A DNA stretch of 25,489 bases from a virus. The stretch is from positions 1 to 25,489 of the IMG/VR virus record IMGVR_UViG_3300046003_005575; one strand, given 5' to 3'. Below, one piece after another: positions 1-7,668 of the stretch (its first letter is position 1; each line of letters begins with the position of its first letter). The notes under the pieces were generated by a model that saw nothing but the letters and a program-made list of their open reading frames with translations, had not been told where the DNA came from and did no database searches. A program made the translations under genes and the position numbers.

Positions 1-224
1 GGAGAATGGAAAGAGAGATATTAGAAGTGGATGGTTCAAGAGACAAAGCACAAATTGCTAAATTTATTGAGTCAATGCCAATCGCGGATTCAAAGTTTAT
101 TAGAAACTTTATGAACGAAAATGAACCAAGATTAGACATGAACAAAACTATTATGGCCCCGTCAGGAGAAAAACTAACAGTGAATGTTGGTTTTGGGGTC
201 GACTTTTTTCGCCCTTTCTTCTGA
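1..224 (+). CDS. Tail assembly chaperone / T4_baseplate-family protein (gp26-like), 5'-truncated, 0-frame
   Basis: This reading frame is open from the left edge (first full codon at 3, an internal ATG at 6) to TGA at 222-224. The end of the protein (PIADSKFIRNF near its middle, GVDFF near the end) resembles the C-terminus of the T4_baseplate family (gp26-like baseplate hub/tail assembly proteins), which ends in a hydrophobic strand with a D/F-F pair. That family is usually around 200 residues or more, so about two thirds is probably missing to the left. It sits directly upstream of the tape measure gene, the usual place of tail assembly chaperones. The last residues RPFF are probably replaced in a longer product made by a +1 frameshift (see 204-212). 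The family call rests on recalled motif shape, so it is moderate. Confidence 0.6.
   Translation, partial: RMEREILEVDGSRDKAQIAKFIESMPIADSKFIRNFMNENEPRLDMNKTIMAPSGEKLTVNVGFGVDFFRPFF
204..212 (+). other. Candidate +1 ribosomal frameshift site (UUU UUU C GC)
   Basis: In the 0 frame the codons are UUU (204-206), UUU (207-209) and CGC (210-212), followed by a stop at 222. A Phe tRNA on the second UUU can slip one base forward onto UUC (208-210) with perfect, even better, pairing. The next 0-frame codon, CGC, looks rare in this AGA-rich genome and could cause the pause. After the slip translation reads GCC CTT TCT TCT GAG, giving VDFF-ALSSEYRK, and stays open to 363. No clear downstream stimulatory structure was identified. 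A one-base homopolymer error in the assembly would give the same picture. Confidence 0.5.
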
Positions 225-363
225 GTATAGGAAAAGTCAAATCGACGAATTTTATTATTTAACAACATTATTAAAGGTTTCCTACCAAGATTTTGAAAGG
301 ATGCCAGTATTTGTTAGAAAATATCTACTTAATAAATGGATAGAAGAAAATCAGAAGGACTAA
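208..363 (+). CDS. Frameshift extension of the tail assembly chaperone (+1 frame)
   Basis: The frame entered after the +1 shift encodes ALSSEYRKSQ, then about 42 more residues including YYLTTLL, SYQDFERMPVFVRK and WIEEN, ending at TAA 361-363. The pattern EYRK...E-[FI]-x-L...S-[YF]-x-[DV]-x-x-MPV-x-x-R is what I know from C-terminal extensions of tail assembly chaperones in many myoviruses, where the short form and the extended form together chaperone the tape measure during tail assembly. The frame also has its own ATG at 184, which would give a 59-residue protein overlapping the upstream gene. That start has no ribosome binding site and would put a non-conserved MLVLGSTFF at its front, so a fused product is more likely. 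No other function is apparent. Confidence 0.55.
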   Translation, partial: FALSSEYRKSQIDEFYYLTTLLKVSYQDFERMPVFVRKYLLNKWIEENQKD

Positions 364-379
364 AAAAATTGGTCCTTCT
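353..379 (+). repeat. Hairpin at the end of the chaperone reading frame
   Basis: AGAAGGAC (353-360) and GTCCTTCT (372-379) are a perfect 8-bp inverted repeat with an 11-base A-rich loop (361-371). It overlaps the last codons of the chaperone extension and is followed by TCTATTT rather than a clean T-run, so it could be a weak terminator, an mRNA-stabilising end or a processing site. It directly abuts the TATTTATA element upstream of the tape measure gene. Confidence 0.45.
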
Positions 380-381
380 TC

Positions 382-396
382 TATTTATATAGAAAC
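382..396 (+). promoter_or_regulatory. Candidate phage late promoter element TATTTATATAGAAAC
   Basis: This 15-mer starts 25 bases upstream of the tape measure ATG and is found again, exactly, 21 bases upstream of the gene at 15032. Similar TATTTATW elements precede the genes at 2294 and 24595. No -35-like element accompanies it, as expected for T4-style late promoters, which carry only an 8-base -10 box. Its sequence on this strand (TATTTATA) is the reverse complement of the T4 late box TATAAATA, so identity with that class is not claimed. Confidence 0.4.
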
Positions 397-406
397 CAAA
401 ACTTAA

Positions 407-2251
407 ATGCCGTCAAAAAAAGAAATAGATGAGTTAAAAAAGAGTGTTGAAAGTCTTGCTTCACCTCTTGAACAAGCTGCCAAAGCTATGGACAGCATGT
501 TTAATTTATCTGAACAACTGAACACATCATTTCGAATGGGTAGAACCCGAATGGATGAGTTGGGAGATGCCATCGCAAGGTCTGCAGCTGGAGTAATACG
601 TTTAGGTGGTGATGCAGCATCTGCGGCCGCCACAATGGAGGGAATTGCTGAGGGGTCAAGAAGAAATGTAATTGCGACAGAAGAACAAGTTTCAAAATTA
701 TATGCCGCTAGTAAAATATTAGGTACAGAATCGGGAACATTAGTTGAAAATTTTGCAAGTGTAGGGTATGAAACATCTCAAATAGGTGTAAACTTAGAAA
801 ATTCTATTGATTATATCCAAAGTGTTGGATTAAATTCAAAGACGGTTATGGACGATGTTGGTGCTAACATGTCCAAAATGAACCGATATCAGTTTGAAGG
901 TGGTGTTGCAGGTTTAACAAAAATGGCGGCTCAAGCTTCCATGTTAAGATTTGATATGCAAGAGACATTTAATTTTGCAGAAAAAGTTTTAACACCCGAA
1001 GGTGCGATTGAAACTGCCGCTGGTTTACAAAGATTAGGAGTTTCAATTGGTAATTTAACTGACCCATTTGCGTTGATGAATCAATCATTGACTGACCCTT
1101 CAGGTTTACAAGATAGTATTATTAAAGCTGCAAAACAATTTACAGAATTTGACGAAGAAACACAATCATTTAGAATAAATCCACAAGGTGTGTTGATGTT
1201 ACGTGAAATTGAGGCGGAAGCTGGAATGTCTGCAGGTTCTTTAAGTAAAGCAGCATTAGCGGCTGCGGATTTAGATAAAAGAATATCCAATATTAGCCCT
1301 GAAATTCAATTTGACAAAGAGGAAGACAAACAATTGTTGGCTAATATGGCAACAATGAAAGATGGTCAATATGTTGTACAACTTAAAAATGACCAAACAG
1401 GTATAATAGAACAAAAGAAATTAAGTGAGTTAACTCAAGAACAATTTGATGCTTTAAAGGAAAGAGAAGAAAATAGACCAAAAACTCTTGAAGACATTCA
1501 AACAAGTCAATTGACCGTTGCAGAAGATATGGCGGCAAATGTTAAAGCTATTGCCGCTAAAGTTGCTTATGGTGTTGTCGCAACACCTGTAGTTCGTGAA
1601 AACATTTATGGTGCTGATAGAATCCTAAGAGAATTATCAAAAGATGTTTATAAGGCGATTCCTGAAAGTGCTAAAATTACTGAGAATGTTACAGGTGCTA
1701 TAGATAAAATGAGAGAATTATTTAACGCAAAAGACGCTGGTAAAATATCTGACACAGATTTTGCTAAAAAAATTGAAGAGTTAGAGAATAGTGTTATTAA
1801 AGGGGCGAATTCGTTAGGTGAAAGTGGGGCTAAGGCACTTAAAGACATTTTAGATGCCAGTTCTAAAAACATTAAAGGAAGTAGTGGAATTGAAAAAGAA
1901 TTCAGGGCATTTGCAAATGAAACTTTGGAAGCACTTGGTAAACCTGTAAATGCATCTGCTGAGGCGGTTAAACAAAAAGCACAGGCTAAACCTCTAAGTG
2001 AAGCAAATATTTTGGGTGAAACATTACAATCCAAGGTGTCATCAAAACAAATTGAAACAACTCAACCAAAGACAACTAATGTTACAAATAACGTAACTGG
2101 TAATATTAAAATAACTATAGATGGACCTGTTGGTGCCAATGGATTAACACAACAACAATTAACTCAAATATTCAACAGTGAAGGATTTAAACAATATGTT
2201 GCCACTCTTGGAAAAGATACAAAAGGTTCAGGTGTTACTAGTTATCAATGA
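407..2251 (+). CDS. Tail tape measure protein (T4 gp29-like position)
   Basis: This 614-residue protein is alanine-rich and mostly helical by composition, with an N-terminal coiled-coil-like stretch (about residues 1-60: KKEIDELKKSVESLA) and a helix-rich middle. Its C-terminus (about residues 557-602) is different: a short beta-like segment NVTGNIKITIDG followed by LTQQQLTQIFNSEGFKQYV, which looks like a conserved end domain. In phage tails the tape measure sets tube length and is loaded with chaperones. The gene lies directly after the chaperone with its putative frameshift and before large baseplate genes, as expected. Length is close to T4 gp29 (590 residues), which would suggest a tail of about T4 length (inference). 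No peptidase or lysozyme motif is seen. The ATG at 407 follows an A-rich leader with no Shine-Dalgarno sequence. Confidence 0.7.
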   Translation: MPSKKEIDELKKSVESLASPLEQAAKAMDSMFNLSEQLNTSFRMGRTRMDELGDAIARSAAGVIRLGGDAASAAATMEGIAEGSRRNVIATEEQVSKLYAASKILGTESGTLVENFASVGYETSQIGVNLENSIDYIQSVGLNSKTVMDDVGANMSKMNRYQFEGGVAGLTKMAAQASMLRFDMQETFNFAEKVLTPEGAIETAAGLQRLGVSIGNLTDPFALMNQSLTDPSGLQDSIIKAAKQFTEFDEETQSFRINPQGVLMLREIEAEAGMSAGSLSKAALAAADLDKRISNISPEIQFDKEEDKQLLANMATMKDGQYVVQLKNDQTGIIEQKKLSELTQEQFDALKEREENRPKTLEDIQTSQLTVAEDMAANVKAIAAKVAYGVVATPVVRENIYGADRILRELSKDVYKAIPESAKITENVTGAIDKMRELFNAKDAGKISDTDFAKKIEELENSVIKGANSLGESGAKALKDILDASSKNIKGSSGIEKEFRAFANETLEALGKPVNASAEAVKQKAQAKPLSEANILGETLQSKVSSKQIETTQPKTTNVTNNVTGNIKITIDGPVGANGLTQQQLTQIFNSEGFKQYVATLGKDTKGSGVTSYQ

Positions 2252-2272
2252 TAAAAAAAAACTCAATCAACC

Positions 2273-2287
2273 TATTTATTAGTAAAG
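2273..2287 (+). promoter_or_regulatory. Candidate late promoter element TATTTATTAGTAAAG
   Basis: It starts 21 bases before the ATG of the 1683-aa baseplate gene in the only gap (2252-2293) between that gene and the tape measure. It matches the elements at 382 and 15011 in its first seven bases and in its spacing to the start codon. The downstream part is similar (TAGTAAAG against TATAGAAAC). Confidence 0.35.
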
Positions 2288-2293
2288 ATATAA

Positions 2294-5200
2294 ATGGGTA
2301 GTCCGTTAGATTATATTAGCACCGAAGGATTCAGAAAAAAACTGATGACTCGTAATTTAGTACCTTATGCTAAATCGCCAAGTCCTGCTACGCCACCAAT
2401 TACTTATGAAGTAATTCAACAAGATTTAACACCTGTTGATTCACCCGATTTCTTAATAGACACAACATTTTTTGCCGACAAACAATATCCACTTAATAGG
2501 TGGGGTAATGAAGGGGGATATGAATTTGCTCCTGACATTTCAGGAAATTTAAATACGGTTTCAAATCAAGGTGAATATGGTCCTGGACAACAAGACGCTC
2601 ACATTGTTGACTCAGGATTTGCAGCAACTCAAGTATGGAGACCATTAAATGCTTACTCAAGCTCAAATAATTTTGATGCAGGTGAAGCGGTAACTACTTT
2701 AGAAACTGTTAGACCTGACCAAGATAGACCACCAAACGGACAACCATACCCAACATTTAATCCATCGTCTTATCGTTCAGTATCGATATTGTTAAATCCT
2801 GACCCACTTGGTAGTAACGGTTTATTAAGTTCTGACTCATTTATTGCTCGTTTAGGTGCCAAGACTTTAAAGAAAGAGTTTCAAGACCGTATTGGTAGAG
2901 CGATTATTAGAGAAACCATTGGACGTGCAAACATTTTAAATGTTAACAGTAGTTCAAACCTTGTTAACATATTAACAGGTAATGTTCCATTAATAGAGCC
3001 TAACTACAATATTACGGTTCCGTCAAATCCTTTGGGTGCCGCGGCACAATTCGCATTAAGTCTTGCGGGTAGTCAGGTGCCGTTCTCAACCATACCTGGT
3101 TCTTATTGGGACCCAAATATTAATCCACCACAACCAACAACAATCCAACAGGCGTTATTAGGTAATCCTTTGGCGGCAGGTGGTAAATTTATTAGTAATC
3201 TTTTAGGTGCGGGAAAAACAGGTTCTCAAATATTCTTTGAAAATACAGGACAAGGTCAAAAATCGTTATTGTTTAAGAATATTAACTTTAACAGATATAA
3301 ACCAAGTTATGACCGAACATTAATTGACCGTTTGGGAGGGGCTTTGGTTGGTACCAATACAAACAACGCCAATTATTATATTGGTTCAACAACATCTGAA
3401 CCATCAAGAATTTTTTCACCATCAGGGGCATTACCGAATGACCCTTATGGTAATGAAGTACAATCACCTGTTTATGGTCCTGAAGAGTTGGCACAATTAT
3501 ATGAAGGACCAAGTAAAGAAATTAAACTTGGAGCTAACGGACCGACTTACAGTAATGGTGGGGGTATTGAAGGTGGATTTACATGGGTATCTCCAAAGTA
3601 CAAAGGAAATGCTGGTAAGAAAGTTGGTATCGGTGGTGAAATTACAAACGACGATGAGGATTTTAAACCTTCATCATATAATTCAACCGAGTCCACAGAA
3701 AGAACATTCAGAGAAGGTTCAATCTTAGACGACACTCAAAGATTGATTGATAGCCAACCACAAGGTGGAAATCGTTTAAAACATGCAGGTAATGCAATTG
3801 ACCAAGTTAGTAAGGTATTCAATGACGGATACAAAGAAATGACTAAGGGTTCAAGAGTATTAAGTTATGTCGGTGCTATTGGACAAGAAGTCGGAACTGA
3901 ATATTGTCGTGTATTTGCCAAAGATATTCCTTATTTACAATACAACGACCTACAAAAAACTGATGGTATTACAACCGAAGGTAGAAGATTTGCTTGGTCT
4001 GTTTTAGATAAGACATATAATCTTAACATTGCACCAAACAAACAAGAGGGAGGACAAGACTCGACTAATATTATTGGTACTATGAATAATGCTTATGCTA
4101 AAAAATATATGTTCTCGTTGGAGAATTTGGCATGGGCAACATCAAATACACCAGGTTATTCTGTTTCAGATTTAGCGGTGTGTGAGAGAGGACCTAACGG
4201 TGGTAGGGTAATGTGGTTCCCACCATATAACCTAACATTCAATGAATCGGTTCAAGCAAGTTGGAATCAAAATGATTTTATTGGAAGACCTGAACCAATC
4301 TATACTTACAAAAATACAAGTAGAACAGGTAGTTTAACATGGGACATTGTTGTTGACCACCCATCAATATTAAATGTTATTGTTAATAAAGTGTTGGCTA
4401 ACGAAACTAACAAACCAAGAATTGATAGTATTTTGGATTCATTCTTTGCTGGATGTAGAAAATATGATTTATATGAATTGGCTAAAAAATATTACACAAT
4501 CAATCCAAACGATTTATTCCAAATCCAACAAGCGATTACCTCTAAAGAAATTACAAGAGAACAGATGCAATATGTTATTAGTACTCTTGATGGTGATAAC
4601 CCACAATTGGCGGCATCTAACAGTGGAGGTGGTGTAACAGGTTCTGGTGGTGGTGAAGCAACAGGAGCGGTCGATTTAAAAAAATACCAACAAATTGCAT
4701 TTTATTTTGGTAATGATTATCCAAAACCAAAAACGGCTCCAAACTATACTCAAGAGTATGATAGATATACTGCACCAGGAAACGTTGCTTTATATAATAG
4801 TAAACCAAATGGGGCTCAGTTAGATGAGTTTTTTAATACGGTTGTGACACCAAACTATCAAATTGGTCAACAATTGGCAGATAAAATTGCGGAACTATTA
4901 ACAACTAATAGTGAACAAAATACTAACATAACAATTACAATTAGTTCAAGTTGTTCGGCACCTGCCACTCAAAGTTATAATAAAGAACTTTCAGCTAGAA
5001 GAATTGCTTCGGTTATTAAATTTTTTACTGAGTATCCTGCAACTAGTAAATTTGTAAAATCAAACAGATTAATTCTTAGAAGTGGAGAAGGGTTTGGTGA
5101 AAACACAACATCACAACCAAAAAAATCTAAAAAAACTCAAGCACCATATTCAATTGATGAAATGGAAATGGGTAATACGGTAAATTGTACGGATAATGAT

Positions 5201-7345
5201 GAGAATACTGTAGGTGGTGATTCACAAGCGGGTTCTAAAGATGTGTTTACTACAAGTGCTATGGCGTGTAGACGAGCGTTTATATCAAGTATAACAACTA
5301 ATTTACAAGAGCCACAACCTATCATCACAACACCTAATAGAGAAACCACGGTAGTTACAGGTAACGTTGTAACTGTCACAGAAACACAAACAACTGTTGA
5401 AGAGACTTGGGCTCCAAAAGACAATATTACTAAAAGAGTGTTAAGAGCTTTATTATCTGAGTGTGATTATTTTGAGGTTATCAAAGAAGAAACACCTATG
5501 GTATATGATAATCTTAAAGATAAATTAAAGTTTTTCCAACCAGCGTTTCACTCAATGACACCTGAAGGTTTAAATACAAGACTTACTTTCCTACAACAAT
5601 GTATGAGACCTGGTGATACAATACCTGTGGTTAAGTCTATTGGGGGTAAAGATGTGTTGGAATATAATAATGCTACCAACACGGCATTTGGGGCACCACC
5701 AGTTCTTATTTTAAGGGTTGGGGATTTTTATAATACTAAGATTATACCAACAAGTTTGAGCATTGCTTATGAAGGATTAGATATTAACCCTGAAGGTATT
5801 GGGGTTCAACCTATGATAGCTAAAGTTACAATGGCATTTAATTTTGTTGGTGGTAGCGGATTAAAAGAATCTGTTGACCGATTACAAAATGCTCTAACAT
5901 TTAACTACTACGCTAATACTGAAATTTATGACGATAGGGCGGATGTTACCGATACAAGTTATCAAGTATTGGACAAAGAATTCTTACAGTTCGCTGCGAT
6001 ATCTGGTGTAGTACCTCCAACAATTAATAGTGCTCAACCAAATAACGGATTATCCAATGAGAATACTATTGGTACAATACTAAGTAATAGTATTACTTCT
6101 ACAGGACAAACAGGTAGTATTAGTTATGAAAGTTTTATGGATAAATTTTTGGAAGAGACTCAAACGTATTTTACAACTGTTGTAAATAAAATTAGTGAAA
6201 GTGTTAATCAATATAATAATGCTTTACGTCAACAATGGATGTTAGAAAGAAATTATACTGATGGTGCGTTCTTGGTTGATAAAAATGAACCTGTAAATAT
6301 GTTTGGTAAACCAAACAATACTGAAAGTAGAATTAATGTGGTTGTTGAGGAATTGTTAAAGGATATTAAAAAAGATGATGAACCGTTTATTAAATTCATT
6401 AGTAAACCTGAATACAATTTTTCAAATAAAATTATAAGACAACTTAAAGAAAATTATACAAATTTTGTTAAAACAAAAAGCGGTACGTACCAAAATGCGA
6501 TAACAAAAATTACTCAAGACATGACAAATGTTCAACAAGTGTATGTTGGATATGTTGCAAGAGCAAATACTGTTGTTTATTTTCCATCTGCATATCCAGG
6601 ACCTTCAGGTACTGATGGTAAACAAGATAAGACAGGTAATGTGATATCATACACTATATTACCAACAACAACCGTGGACCCTAGTTCTCAAGGTGCAAGT
6701 GATACTTTGATTGAATTAGCTAATGATATATTGGCTATTAAGAGTGGTATTACTGAATTTAATACAATTACAAATGGAACTGTTGCATTTAAATTTAATA
6801 CGGTAACATATGAGGGTACCTTAGTATTTCCTCCAAATTATAAGTTACCCGAAAATCAAAAAGTCTTTATTCCATTTAGTAATCTTTCAAATTTTATTGA
6901 TGTACCATTTAGAAGAGTTTATATGATTATTTCTGACGATGTTGTTGATACTAAAAAATATGAAACCTTTAGAAATGCGATGATTGGTAATATAATTAGT
7001 AATCAAGGTCTTATTGGTAGTCCAGAAAATTCAACTAACTTAACAACACGATTCAATGAATATTGGAATACGATTGCCAAACCAGCGTTTGTAAATGAAA
7101 ATGATATAACTAAAGAGTTTATTAAACATATGCAAACACAAGAGTTACAAAATTTCTTAAAGTTTACACCTTACACTTTAAAGAAAAAAAGGTTATTTAC
7201 ATATACTACGGAGAATGCAAATACTGATGGACAAATAGCGTTGATTAAAGGTTTAGGTGCAACTGAAAACCAAAACACAAATAATAAAACATGGGACGAT
7301 GAGGTATCAAGCGAGGTATTCATCTCAAAGGCAAAATTTAACTAA
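2294..7345 (+). CDS. Large multidomain baseplate/tail protein with an embedded OmpA-like domain
   Basis: This is a 1683-residue structural protein. Residues ~1-500 are Asn/Pro/Gly-rich with no recognised fold. Residues ~600-692 form a conserved-looking block: KKYMFSLENLAWATS, then GRVMWFPPYNLTFNES, FIGRPEPIYTYKNTSRTG and DHPSI, which I associate with baseplate/tail-tube-initiator proteins of Bacteroidetes phages. Residues ~795-940 resemble an OmpA C-terminal domain: FYFGNDYP at the start and YNKELSARRIASV at the signature helix. Residues ~1086-1230 carry a second block (FHSMTPEGLNTRLTFLQQC, LRVGDFYNTKIIPTSLSI). The remainder, to residue 1683, is helical and unassigned. The stop overlaps the next ATG (TAATG), so the genes are translationally coupled. 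It probably builds the inner baseplate around the tube, but no precise T4 equivalent (gp48/gp54/gp27) can be assigned by eye. Confidence 0.65.
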   Translation: MGSPLDYISTEGFRKKLMTRNLVPYAKSPSPATPPITYEVIQQDLTPVDSPDFLIDTTFFADKQYPLNRWGNEGGYEFAPDISGNLNTVSNQGEYGPGQQDAHIVDSGFAATQVWRPLNAYSSSNNFDAGEAVTTLETVRPDQDRPPNGQPYPTFNPSSYRSVSILLNPDPLGSNGLLSSDSFIARLGAKTLKKEFQDRIGRAIIRETIGRANILNVNSSSNLVNILTGNVPLIEPNYNITVPSNPLGAAAQFALSLAGSQVPFSTIPGSYWDPNINPPQPTTIQQALLGNPLAAGGKFISNLLGAGKTGSQIFFENTGQGQKSLLFKNINFNRYKPSYDRTLIDRLGGALVGTNTNNANYYIGSTTSEPSRIFSPSGALPNDPYGNEVQSPVYGPEELAQLYEGPSKEIKLGANGPTYSNGGGIEGGFTWVSPKYKGNAGKKVGIGGEITNDDEDFKPSSYNSTESTERTFREGSILDDTQRLIDSQPQGGNRLKHAGNAIDQVSKVFNDGYKEMTKGSRVLSYVGAIGQEVGTEYCRVFAKDIPYLQYNDLQKTDGITTEGRRFAWSVLDKTYNLNIAPNKQEGGQDSTNIIGTMNNAYAKKYMFSLENLAWATSNTPGYSVSDLAVCERGPNGGRVMWFPPYNLTFNESVQASWNQNDFIGRPEPIYTYKNTSRTGSLTWDIVVDHPSILNVIVNKVLANETNKPRIDSILDSFFAGCRKYDLYELAKKYYTINPNDLFQIQQAITSKEITREQMQYVISTLDGDNPQLAASNSGGGVTGSGGGEATGAVDLKKYQQIAFYFGNDYPKPKTAPNYTQEYDRYTAPGNVALYNSKPNGAQLDEFFNTVVTPNYQIGQQLADKIAELLTTNSEQNTNITITISSSCSAPATQSYNKELSARRIASVIKFFTEYPATSKFVKSNRLILRSGEGFGENTTSQPKKSKKTQAPYSIDEMEMGNTVNCTDNDENTVGGDSQAGSKDVFTTSAMACRRAFISSITTNLQEPQPIITTPNRETTVVTGNVVTVTETQTTVEETWAPKDNITKRVLRALLSECDYFEVIKEETPMVYDNLKDKLKFFQPAFHSMTPEGLNTRLTFLQQCMRPGDTIPVVKSIGGKDVLEYNNATNTAFGAPPVLILRVGDFYNTKIIPTSLSIAYEGLDINPEGIGVQPMIAKVTMAFNFVGGSGLKESVDRLQNALTFNYYANTEIYDDRADVTDTSYQVLDKEFLQFAAISGVVPPTINSAQPNNGLSNENTIGTILSNSITSTGQTGSISYESFMDKFLEETQTYFTTVVNKISESVNQYNNALRQQWMLERNYTDGAFLVDKNEPVNMFGKPNNTESRINVVVEELLKDIKKDDEPFIKFISKPEYNFSNKIIRQLKENYTNFVKTKSGTYQNAITKITQDMTNVQQVYVGYVARANTVVYFPSAYPGPSGTDGKQDKTGNVISYTILPTTTVDPSSQGASDTLIELANDILAIKSGITEFNTITNGTVAFKFNTVTYEGTLVFPPNYKLPENQKVFIPFSNLSNFIDVPFRRVYMIISDDVVDTKKYETFRNAMIGNIISNQGLIGSPENSTNLTTRFNEYWNTIAKPAFVNENDITKEFIKHMQTQELQNFLKFTPYTLKKKRLFTYTTENANTDGQIALIKGLGATENQNTNNKTWDDEVSSEVFISKAKFN

Positions 7346-7668
7346 TGGCATATCAATATTGGAATAGATATAGTGATTTTTTAATTAATGGTGAACAAAC
7401 CGTTGTTCCTTTTGTGCAATTACCTCAAAAACCAACAGACAAGTCTTACATATATAAAGTGGCACGTAGTCGATTGGATGTAGTATCTCAAGAATATTAT
7501 AACTCACCATATTTTGGTTGGTTAATATTACAAGCGAACCCACAATTTGGAGGGTTAGAAAATAATATATTCGATGGGGCGGTATTGATTATTCCTTATC
7601 CACTACTACCTTCATTACAGGACTATAAAGCGGCGTTAGATAACTATTTCTATTATTATGGCAGGTAA
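7345..7668 (+). CDS. LysM-like baseplate protein (gp53 / tail protein X-like)
   Basis: This 107-residue protein starts with an aromatic-rich YQYWNRYSDF and has a LysM-like core: SRLDVVSQEYYNSPYFGWLI, LQANPQ, then VLIIPYPLLP. The pattern of a D-x-[VI]-S turn, a tyrosine, W-L-I-L-x-x-N-P and a final IP matches the LysM fold shared by T4 gp53 (baseplate wedge) and P2 gpX. In virions this small domain clamps baseplate or tube proteins; here it is presumably non-enzymatic. It begins within the stop codon of the 1683-aa gene and ends 11 bases inside the giant hub gene, so the three are made as a unit. Whether it is functionally gp53 or gpX is unclear. Confidence 0.65.
   Translation: MAYQYWNRYSDFLINGEQTVVPFVQLPQKPTDKSYIYKVARSRLDVVSQEYYNSPYFGWLILQANPQFGGLENNIFDGAVLIIPYPLLPSLQDYKAALDNYFYYYGR

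Noticed and set aside
184-363. Independent small gene from ATG 184
   Set aside because: No ribosome binding site or A-rich leader, and the residues before ALSSEYRK (MLVLGST) do not look like a family start; the frameshift product explains the frame better, though this remains an alternative.
1648-2034. 128-aa open frame on the minus strand
   Set aside because: Antisense to the tape measure; Ser/Leu/Ala-rich composition is what reversed Ala/Lys/Glu codons give.
3324-3728. 134-aa open frame in another + frame
   Set aside because: Overlaps the 1683-aa baseplate gene entirely; composition (many H, Q, M, L) is typical of an out-of-frame shadow.
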